From CAKTOF01 sp964523945 (GTDB lineage: Bacteria; Bacillota; Clostridia; Oscillospirales; Oscillospiraceae), in contig CAZGBU010000103.1 in assembly GCA_964523945.1 (NCBI GenBank), positions 1-7,271 on the forward strand: a stretch of 7,271 nucleotides of DNA, in the 5' to 3' direction. This document shows positions 1-5,525 of the stretch, piece after piece. Under the pieces are notes generated by a model. That model did not search any database, was not told the DNA's origin, and saw nothing but the letters and a program-made list of their open reading frames with translations. Within the stretch, counting starts at the first letter, position 1. Every line of letters begins with the position of its first letter. A program made the translations under genes and the position numbers.

Positions 1-344
1 CGCAGCTCGACTCCAAGGAACTCACCTGTGACCTGTTCTTCCTTGGCTCTGGTTCGGTGCTCGAGGTGCAGACTGATCTGACCGATATGCTTTCGACCAA
101 TGCTTCCAACTACGGCAGCTGGGTCAATGAGGAGTTTGATGCAAAGATGGATGAGCTGTCCGCAGAGTTTGACGAGGACGCCCGCCTGAAGCTCGGCTAT
201 GAGGCGCAGCAGATTATGCGTGAGGACGCGCCGATCATCTTCTTCTCCATGGGCGTCAATGCTTATGGCATTTCCGACAAGATCACCTGGACGCCCGCTT
301 TCAGCGGCCGCATCCTGCTCTACAACGCGACCTACAATTACTAA
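1..344 (+). CDS. ABC transporter substrate-binding protein, family 5, C-terminal part
   Basis: The gene is cut by the left window edge; in-frame codons begin at base 3 and end at TAA 342-344, leaving about 113 residues of a protein that is normally some 500-600 long. The visible part has the features of the C-terminal lobe of extracellular solute-binding proteins of family 5 (DppA/OppA type): a segment DLFFLGSGS, then NYGSWVNEEFDAKMDEL, in which a Tyr/Asn-rich stretch precedes 'the peptide sits in a (half-)full tray' helices, then an AQQIMREDAPIIFFS segment, which matches the family's usual 'A.ii..daP.ipl' pattern, and a final aromatic-rich strand ending in YNATYNY. In the family this protein is a lipoprotein or periplasmic receptor that delivers peptides, nickel, heme, opines or oligosaccharides to the DppBC permease. 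It is followed by the two permeases, so it is the likely receptor of this importer. The ligand cannot be deduced from this fragment. Confidence 0.85.
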   Translation, partial: QLDSKELTCDLFFLGSGSVLEVQTDLTDMLSTNASNYGSWVNEEFDAKMDELSAEFDEDARLKLGYEAQQIMREDAPIIFFSMGVNAYGISDKITWTPAFSGRILLYNATYNY

Positions 345-354
345 GCAGCGGAGC

Positions 355-388
355 GGGAGCCGTCCGGATCAGTAGTCCGGCGGCTCCC
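355..388 (+). promoter_or_regulatory. Hairpin in the gap between binding-protein gene and dppB
   Basis: GGGAGCCG (355-362) pairs perfectly with CGGCTCCC (381-388), and CCGGA (364-368) pairs with TCCGG (376-380), giving a 13-bp GC-rich stem with one bulged T (363) and a 7-nt loop (369-375). It starts 10 bases after the binding-protein stop codon. The 3' side continues as a C/G-rich stretch and not as a T-tract, so it is not a normal intrinsic terminator. Stable hairpins in this position are known in other importer operons, where they protect the binding-protein mRNA from 3' decay or reduce read-through so that receptor exceeds permease. That role here is inferred. Confidence 0.65.
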
Positions 389-410
389 GGCTCCCCCATC
401 TCCTCGGTTT

Positions 411-420
411 GGGAGGGAGG
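411..420 (+). promoter_or_regulatory. Ribosome binding site of dppB-like gene
   Basis: The purine run GGGAGGGAGG contains a GGAGG core at 412-416, 8 nt before the ATG at 425, and a second at 416-420, only 4 nt before it. The first is at the better spacing. The CTCCC at 391-395 could pair with GGGAG (411-415 or 415-419), which would cover part of this site. Confidence 0.75.
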
Positions 421-424
421 CATT

Positions 425-1351
425 ATGAAACGGTATGTGATACGACGGATCGCCCAGAGTATCATTGTACTCTTCGGCATTACCATATTGACGTTCGGAT
501 GCATGTTCCTGACCGGAGATCCGACCATCCTGATCCTCGGTGATACGAGAGGTATGTCTGAAGAGGCCATTGAGGCGTTCCGCGTCTCCAGAGGATTTGA
601 CAGACCCTGGATCGTACAGTATGGCAGCTATATTGCCGGCGTTCTGACCGAGGGCGACTTCGGCACATCTTATTACTATAACAGGCCCTGCATTGAACTT
701 GTTATGGATGCATTTCCCTACACAGTGGAACTTGCGCTCTCTGCGCTGGCGCTGACGATCATCATTGCCATCCCGCTGGGCATGGCCTGCGCAATCAAGA
801 AGAATTCGCTTGTCGACAAGCTGGGCATGACGTTTGGCCTGTTGGGCCAGTCGCTGCCGGTGTTCTGGGTCGGCATGCTCTTAATCCTGCTGTTCGGCGT
901 GCATTGGCAGATCCTCCCGGTTTCCGGCTCCGGCACATGGAAGAACCTTGTGATGCCGACGGTGGCGCTGGCGCTGTTTTCATGCGCGCGCAACGCGCGG
1001 ACCGTCCGATCCACAATGCTTGATGTACTTGGTCAGGACTATATCCGAACCGCAAAGGCCAAGGGCCTGACCACGGCAAAGGTCGACATCAAGCACGCGC
1101 TGCGCAATGCGCTTGGCCCGGTTATCACCATGCTGGGCATTGAGCTCGGTTCGCTGCTGGGCGGCTCGGTGATCACGGAGTCTCTGTTCTCTTGGCCGGG
1201 AATCGGCCGGCTTGCCATCACGGCAATGGAACGGAAAGACATTCCGCTGGTGCAGTGCTGCGTGATCCTGTGCGCTACCATTTTTGTGGTGGTCAATCTG
1301 CTGGTCGATCTGCTGTATGTGGTCATTGACCCGAAAGCCAAGCTGGACTGA
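425..1351 (+). CDS. dppB: Peptide-type ABC transporter permease, DppB family
   Basis: This 308-residue protein is a full-length inner-membrane permease of the DppB/OppB/GsiC/NikB family, which forms a heterodimer with the DppC-type subunit. Visible hallmarks are the N-terminal RRI followed by a first membrane segment (about 9-30), the TGDP motif (30-33, family PGDP), GDFGTS (77-82) followed by RPC, a series of hydrophobic segments at roughly 98-122, 134-160, 174-188, 233-255 and 275-301, and the EAA loop DYIRTAKAKGL at 205-215 that contacts the ATPase. FSWPGIGRL (255-263) is a typical family signature, as is the ending IDPKAKLD. The start at ATG 425 is supported by GGAGG 8 nt upstream. It is followed after 12 nt by the dppC-like gene. 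The symbol is at family level; specificity could be for dipeptides, oligopeptides, glutathione, metals or sugars. Confidence 0.95.
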   Translation: MKRYVIRRIAQSIIVLFGITILTFGCMFLTGDPTILILGDTRGMSEEAIEAFRVSRGFDRPWIVQYGSYIAGVLTEGDFGTSYYYNRPCIELVMDAFPYTVELALSALALTIIIAIPLGMACAIKKNSLVDKLGMTFGLLGQSLPVFWVGMLLILLFGVHWQILPVSGSGTWKNLVMPTVALALFSCARNARTVRSTMLDVLGQDYIRTAKAKGLTTAKVDIKHALRNALGPVITMLGIELGSLLGGSVITESLFSWPGIGRLAITAMERKDIPLVQCCVILCATIFVVVNLLVDLLYVVIDPKAKLD

Positions 1352-1356
1352 GGAGG
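1352..1356 (+). promoter_or_regulatory. Ribosome binding site selecting a GTG start for dppC-like gene
   Basis: GGAGG directly follows the dppB stop codon TGA (1349-1351) and lies 7 nt before the GTG at 1364. The next in-frame ATG (1385) has no comparable site at a suitable distance, so the GTG is the better start. Confidence 0.8.
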
Positions 1357-1363
1357 TGCAATC

Positions 1364-2305
1364 GTGGGCGAATTGAAGACACAAATGGTGAATGAACAGC
1401 CCGAATTCCTGTTTACGGAAGACGACACACTCGATCAGTCTGTCCGCAAGGGATTTCGCTACTTTTGCAAATGTGTGCTGAAATCCAAGAGCGCAGTATT
1501 TGGCTTTGCTGTACTGCTTCTGCTGATTTTGTGCGCGCTGCTTGCGCCGGTGCTTGCACCGCATGATCCGGAACTGGTGGATCTGAGCTTGTATTTGCTG
1601 CCTCCGGCGTGGATGGACGGCGGCAGCATGGCCTACCCGCTGGGGACGGATTCGCTGGGGCGCTGTATTCTCAGCCGCATTATCTATGGCTCGCGGATTT
1701 CCTTAATCGTCGGTTTTGCGTCGGTTGTGATCTCTGGCGTGCTGGGCGTGGCGCTTGGCCTGCTGGCGGGCTATTTTGGAAAGATTGTGGATGACATTAT
1801 CATGCGCATTGCGGACATCATCTTTGCATTTCCGTTTGTCTTGCTGGCGATCGCGGTGTTGACGATCCTTGGCTCAGGCGTAGCGAATGTGGTCGCGGTG
1901 CTTGTTGTCTCGAGCTGGGTTACTTATTCGCGAATGGTACGCGGCGAAGTTATCTCGGCCAGGGAAAAGGAGTATGTCGAGGCGGCCAAGGCGATCGGGC
2001 TGCCGGCGCGGACCATCATTTTCAAGCACATTATGCCGAACATCATTAATTCGGTCATCGTGATTGCCAGCTTCTCGTTCGCCAGCAGCATCCTGTCAGA
2101 GGCGTCACTGAGCTTCCTCGGCCTCGGTGTGCCGGCGGCGATGCCGACCTGGGGCGGCATGATCTCTCTGGCGAGGAACTACATGTACAACGCCTGGTGG
2201 ATGAGTGTGTTCCCCGGAATTGCGATTGCACTTGTCGTGCTCGGCATCAACATCCTGGGCGACTGGCTGCGGGATTATCTGGACCCGAAGATCCAGAATT
2301 TCTGA
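1364..2305 (+). CDS. dppC: Peptide-type ABC transporter permease, DppC family
   Basis: This 313-residue protein is a complete DppC/OppC/GsiD-family permease and the partner of the upstream DppB-like subunit. Residues 1-43 form a soluble N-terminal region, followed by the first membrane segment (about 44-64) and LAPHDPE (64-70), typical for the family. The signature YPLGTDSLGRCILSR (91-105) is present, with Cys101 where the family nearly always has Asp. Further hydrophobic segments lie at about 113-137, 152-170, 173-187, 228-246 and 282-299. The EAA loop EYVEAAKAIGL (203-213) followed by HIMPN is intact, as are SEASLSFLGLG (245-255) and PTWGGMI (261-267). The GTG start at 1364 is chosen because GGAGG lies 7 nt upstream. 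The gene uses more AT-rich codons, including TTA, than the enzyme genes downstream. No ATPase gene follows; an SDR gene starts 19 nt after the stop. Confidence 0.95.
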   Translation: MGELKTQMVNEQPEFLFTEDDTLDQSVRKGFRYFCKCVLKSKSAVFGFAVLLLLILCALLAPVLAPHDPELVDLSLYLLPPAWMDGGSMAYPLGTDSLGRCILSRIIYGSRISLIVGFASVVISGVLGVALGLLAGYFGKIVDDIIMRIADIIFAFPFVLLAIAVLTILGSGVANVVAVLVVSSWVTYSRMVRGEVISAREKEYVEAAKAIGLPARTIIFKHIMPNIINSVIVIASFSFASSILSEASLSFLGLGVPAAMPTWGGMISLARNYMYNAWWMSVFPGIAIALVVLGINILGDWLRDYLDPKIQNF

Positions 2306-2313
2306 TGGGAAGA

Positions 2314-2319
2314 GAGGAG
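2314..2319 (+). promoter_or_regulatory. Ribosome binding site deciding the SDR start
   Basis: GAGGAG ends 5 nt before GTG 2325. The ATG at 2323 overlaps this GTG but is in another frame. Upstream in-frame start codons lie inside dppC and lead into sequence that does not resemble an SDR N-terminus. Confidence 0.7.
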
Positions 2320-2324
2320 TCCAT

Positions 2325-3098
2325 GTGGATCTGTTTTCAGTAAAAGACCTGGTCGTGTTTATCACAGGCGGCGATCAGAACATTGGAGCGGCCGTGGCCA
2401 AGGGCTTCGGTAAGTATGGTGCAAAAGTTATAATCGGCAACTCCAGCCGCGAGAAGGCACAGCCGGTGCTCGATTATTTCGAACAGCAGGGCGCGGAGCA
2501 CCTGTGGGTCCCGCTGGATGTGGCGGATTCCGGCAGTGTGAAGCGCGCATTTGCAACGATTGCGGAGCGATTCGGCCGGCTTGACGTCATGTTCAACAAT
2601 GCCGGCGTCCGGGTCAATCAGACAGGACTGGAACACGGGGAGGCCGAGTGGGACTGGATCTTCGGCGTCAATGTGAAGGGCACCATGCTCTGCTGCCAGG
2701 AGGCGGCGCGGATGATGAAGGAACAGGGCGGCGGCAAGATCATCAATACCTCCTCGATTTCATCGGTCCGTGGCATGGAGATGCGGACCTCCTACTGTGC
2801 AACCAAGGGCGCGGTGAATGCCTATACGGCGGCGGCCGCGGTGGAATGGACGCCATACGGCATCTGGGTCAATGCAGTCGCCTGGGGCGGCGTGGACGTG
2901 GACGAGACGCCGCCCGAGGCGATGTCTGCAGGACAGAAGATGTCCTGCGCCATGACGCCGCTTGGCCGGCTGGCCACAGCCGACATGCTCTTCGGCGCGG
3001 TGGCCTTTCTGGCCAGCCGTGCCTCCGACGGCATGACGGGACAGACCGTCATGGTCGACGGCGGCTGGTCGATCGCGGGCAAGCCCCGCCTGAACTGA
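2325..3098 (+). CDS. Short-chain dehydrogenase/reductase (classical SDR)
   Basis: The 257-residue length is typical of classical SDRs, which are cytosolic NAD(P)-dependent oxidoreductases acting on alcohols, sugars, steroids or ketones. The nucleotide-binding glycine motif is TGGDQNIG (14-21), the structural NNAG is at 91-94, and the catalytic tetrad reads Asn116 (in GVNVKG), Ser144 (in NTSSISS), Tyr157 and Lys161 (YCATK). The C-terminal TGQTVMVDGGWS (238-249) is also typical. One deviation stands out: the usual 'RVN.v.PG' after the catalytic Tyr reads WVNAVAWGGV (181-190), with Trp187 in place of the proline. The residue after strand 2 is in GNSSREK, which does not decide between NAD and NADP. 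GTG 2325 is used because of the close GAGGAG and because the protein then begins right before the first Rossmann strand. It lies 19 nt after dppC and 12 nt before the epimerase gene, so it is probably in the same transcript. Substrate unknown. Confidence 0.93.
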   Translation: MDLFSVKDLVVFITGGDQNIGAAVAKGFGKYGAKVIIGNSSREKAQPVLDYFEQQGAEHLWVPLDVADSGSVKRAFATIAERFGRLDVMFNNAGVRVNQTGLEHGEAEWDWIFGVNVKGTMLCCQEAARMMKEQGGGKIINTSSISSVRGMEMRTSYCATKGAVNAYTAAAAVEWTPYGIWVNAVAWGGVDVDETPPEAMSAGQKMSCAMTPLGRLATADMLFGAVAFLASRASDGMTGQTVMVDGGWSIAGKPRLN

Positions 3099-3110
3099 GG
3101 AGGTACTATA

Positions 3111-4088
3111 ATGCAGGTTCTGATTGCAGGCGCAAATGGTTTCGTCGGGATTAATCTGGCGCTGTATCTGCTGGAACAGGGCCATACGGTCATCGCTGCC
3201 TACCGCGGTGAACTGACGCCGGAAAATGAAGCGGCACTTGCACCCTATGGAGAGCGCGTGCAGTTCTGCCGCGGCGATCTGCTCGACGCGGAGACCTATG
3301 ACGGGCTCTCCGCGTTCGATCCGGACGCCATTGTCAACTGCGCCATTATGACGACGCCGCCCGGCGACGAGCTGTCTTATTTTATTCCGATCTGCAACAT
3401 CAACCTCCGCTCCCATGTCAACCTGATGGAGTTCGCGCTGCAGAAGCAGGTGAAGCGCTTTGTCTACGTCAGTTCCTCCGGCGTGTACGGCTCGTACAGC
3501 AATCCGGGCGATGTGGTGCGTGAGGATTCCCAGCTGGATCTGTTCAGTACTTACTGTGTGACCAAATATGCCAGCGAACTGCTGACGGCACATATGGGGC
3601 GCCTTTCCGGCATGGAGACGGTCAGCGCTCGCATCGCGGCGCCCTACGGCCCATTTGAGCGCGTGACAAGCGGCCGCACGGCCATGTCCTGCGTGTATCG
3701 CCTGACCCATATGGCCCTGCGTGGTGAAAACGCCGTCCTCTACGGCGGTGACGTCGTGCGCGACTGGACATACATTCACGACACTGTGCGGGCGATTGCC
3801 AAGCTTCTGCTTGCGCCGTCGCTGCGCTATGACATCTATAATGTTTCCACGGCGCGGGACGTAAGCCTGCGCGAGATCGCGGAGGCGGTCCGCCAGGCGT
3901 CCGGCGGCGCGTTCTCGTACCGGTTCACGGATGACCCGGATGAGGCGGATATCGCAATGCGGCCGGAGCAGCAGCGCGGCGCACTGAGCATTGAGCGGCT
4001 GCAGGCCGACACGGACTATGTGCCGGAGTATGACATCTTCAGCGGCGTGCGCGCCTATTACCAACTGCTGAAAGAAGGAAAGGCGTGA
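3111..4088 (+). CDS. NAD-dependent epimerase/dehydratase (extended SDR)
   Basis: The 325-residue protein belongs to the extended SDR family, whose members epimerise, dehydrate or reduce sugar nucleotides and some other hydroxy compounds. The Rossmann motif GANGFVG is at 7-13 directly after the first strand MQVLIA, an acidic GDLLD is at 55-59, SSSGVYG at 121-127 holds the active-site Ser, and the YxxxK pair is Tyr148/Lys152 (YCVTK). AAPYGP (176-181) and RDWTYIHD (217-224) are typical of the sugar-nucleotide epimerase branch; the latter normally precedes the substrate-binding C-terminal domain, which follows here with YNVSTARDVSLREIAEAV (243-260). ATG 3111 is preceded by GGAGG (3099-3103) at 7 nt. 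The 3 nt gap to the next gene suggests translational coupling. In a catabolic operon it may act on a free or phosphorylated sugar-like intermediate instead of a sugar nucleotide; that is inference. Confidence 0.92.
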   Translation: MQVLIAGANGFVGINLALYLLEQGHTVIAAYRGELTPENEAALAPYGERVQFCRGDLLDAETYDGLSAFDPDAIVNCAIMTTPPGDELSYFIPICNINLRSHVNLMEFALQKQVKRFVYVSSSGVYGSYSNPGDVVREDSQLDLFSTYCVTKYASELLTAHMGRLSGMETVSARIAAPYGPFERVTSGRTAMSCVYRLTHMALRGENAVLYGGDVVRDWTYIHDTVRAIAKLLLAPSLRYDIYNVSTARDVSLREIAEAVRQASGGAFSYRFTDDPDEADIAMRPEQQRGALSIERLQADTDYVPEYDIFSGVRAYYQLLKEGKA

Positions 4089-4091
4089 CAT

Positions 4092-5471
4092 ATGTATGAC
4101 CTTATTGTTCGAAACGGTACGCTGCTGACCGAGAGCGGAGACGCACAAGCGGATCTGGCCGTCTGCGGCGGGCGGGTGGCCGCCTGGCTGGCACCGGGTG
4201 ACGGCACAGCGGCACAGACGGTCGATGCGGCGGGCAGCCTGGTCCTGCCCGGACTGGTGGATATGCATTTCCACTGCCGCGTCCCCGGCCGGAGTGACCG
4301 GGAGGACTTTGACACGGCCACCATGTCGGCGGCGAAAGGCGGCGTGACAACGCTGGTGGAGATGCCGATTGCCAAGCCGAGCCCGCACGATGTGGAAACA
4401 CTGCGCGCGCGTATCGCCTATGCGGGCAGCCGGGCAGTCGTGGACTACGCGTTCTATGGCGCGGGCGCAACGCGCGACGCGCGACGGGCGCAGGAACTGG
4501 CGGCGGCGGGCGCGATCGGTTTTAAGCTGTTCCTGCACCGTGCACCGGCAGGGCGCGAGGATGAGTTCTGCGACTTGTGCGCCGTCGGCAATCGGGAACT
4601 GTACGAGGCGCTGGCGGCCAATGCGGCCACAGGGCTGCTCACCTGCGTCCATGCGGAAGACGACGGCATGATCCAGGCGCGAACCGCAATGCTGGAAGAA
4701 GACGCCCGCCGCGGGTTCCGCGCGCAGTTCCGCACCCGGATTCCGGAGGCGGAGGAACTGGCGATCCTGACGGCCGGCCTGTGCGCGAAGCCGTCGGGTG
4801 CACGGATCCACATCTGCCACATTTCCTCGGAGGAGGGAATCGAGGCGCTTCGTTATCTCAAGTCCCATGGCGTTCGCGCAACGGGTGAAAGCTGCCCGCC
4901 TTATCTGTGGATGGAGGAGGACGCGCTGCGCCGGTTTGGAACGTATGCCAAGGTCAATCCGCCTGTGCGCGGCGGCCGGCATCAGGCGGCGCTGGGACAG
5001 GCACTGGCAGATGGCACACTCGATGCCGTCGCATCGGATCATGCGCCGTTTCTGCCGGCTGAAAAAGAGACTGCGGACTTCCTGGCCGCGCCGTCCGGCA
5101 TGCCGAATGCCGAATTCTTCGGCCCGGCGATCCTGGACGCAGCGCTGCGCGGGCGCATCGGCCTGACCGACGCAGTCCGCCTGGCCAGCGCCGCGCCGGC
5201 GCGGCTCCTGGGACTGTATGGCAGAAAGGGCACGCTCCAGCCGGGCGCGGACGCCGATTTCCTGCTGTTCGATCCCAATGGGGAGCTGACCGTCGATATC
5301 ATGGACAGCTTTTCCAAATCGAAAAAGAGTCTGTATCCCTATCACGGCAGGCGCTTCCTCGGCCGCATCGGCGCGACGTATGTGCGCGGCACGCAGGTCT
5401 ACGTTCCGGGCGCGATCACCGTGGAACAGGGTTACGGTGCGTTTCTCCCGGGGCGCGCGGCGACTGCCTGA
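4092..5471 (+). CDS. Cyclic amidohydrolase (dihydroorotase/allantoinase/hydantoinase group)
   Basis: This 459-residue enzyme belongs to the amidohydrolase superfamily branch that opens cyclic amides (dihydroorotase, allantoinase, hydantoinase/dihydropyrimidinase). After the N-terminal strand-rich part (YDLIVRNGTLL) comes LPGLVDMHFHCRVPG (52-66) with metal ligands His59 and His61. Lys145 (GFKLFL) is placed as the carboxylated bridging lysine, and His187 (CVHAED), His243 (ICHISS) and Asp316 (ASDHAP) complete the binuclear site, so catalysis should be intact. SGMPNAEFFGP (335-345) matches the family's substrate-loop region, and GLYGRKGTLQPGADADF (374-390) the C-terminal sandwich. In the CPHYL motif usual for allantoinases and dihydroorotases this protein has CPPYL (268-272). 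The context with transporter and sugar-type oxidoreductases argues against a housekeeping pyrimidine role. Allantoinase or hydantoinase are possible, but no ureide or pyrimidine genes are seen beside it. Its GC is very high locally. Confidence 0.9.
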   Translation: MYDLIVRNGTLLTESGDAQADLAVCGGRVAAWLAPGDGTAAQTVDAAGSLVLPGLVDMHFHCRVPGRSDREDFDTATMSAAKGGVTTLVEMPIAKPSPHDVETLRARIAYAGSRAVVDYAFYGAGATRDARRAQELAAAGAIGFKLFLHRAPAGREDEFCDLCAVGNRELYEALAANAATGLLTCVHAEDDGMIQARTAMLEEDARRGFRAQFRTRIPEAEELAILTAGLCAKPSGARIHICHISSEEGIEALRYLKSHGVRATGESCPPYLWMEEDALRRFGTYAKVNPPVRGGRHQAALGQALADGTLDAVASDHAPFLPAEKETADFLAAPSGMPNAEFFGPAILDAALRGRIGLTDAVRLASAAPARLLGLYGRKGTLQPGADADFLLFDPNGELTVDIMDSFSKSKKSLYPYHGRRFLGRIGATYVRGTQVYVPGAITVEQGYGAFLPGRAATA

Positions 5472-5513
5472 CCGCGGAGCACCCCGATATCCTGTGCATT
5501 TGGATCTGTGAAA

Positions 5514-5517
5514 GGAG
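5514..5517 (+). promoter_or_regulatory. Ribosome binding site deciding the start of the TIM-barrel-like gene
   Basis: GGAG within AAAGGAGT (5511-5518) lies 8 nt before ATG 5526. An in-frame GTG at 5508 would put this site inside the coding region and has no site of its own, so ATG 5526 is preferred. The rest of the 54 nt gap (5472-5525) shows only 4-bp pairings and no convincing promoter or terminator. Confidence 0.75.
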
Positions 5518-5525
5518 TAAGAAAT

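Noticed and set aside
355..388. Hairpin as an intrinsic terminator
   Set aside because: The stem is strong, but the following bases are C/G-rich with no T-tract, and the permease genes downstream need transcription; I kept it as a regulatory or stabilising element.
985..999. CGCGCG-CAA-CGCGCG inverted repeat in dppB
   Set aside because: It encodes the family-typical CARNAR stretch before the EAA loop; short GC palindromes are expected in GC-rich coding sequence.
3107..3112. TATAAT as a promoter -10 box
   Set aside because: It overlaps the ATG of the epimerase gene and the spacer after GGAGG; no TTGACA-like box lies at 16-18 bp upstream.
3837..3842. Second internal TATAAT
   Set aside because: It is within the epimerase coding region with no -35 partner and no nearby gene start.
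4102..4888. Several overlapping open frames on both strands inside the amidohydrolase gene
   Set aside because: They are Arg/Ala/Pro-rich shadows caused by the high GC of this gene, with no ribosome binding sites or family motifs.
5508..5525. GTG 5508 as the start of the TIM-barrel-like gene
   Set aside because: It would add six residues, has no ribosome binding site, and would place the GGAG at 5514-5517 inside the gene.
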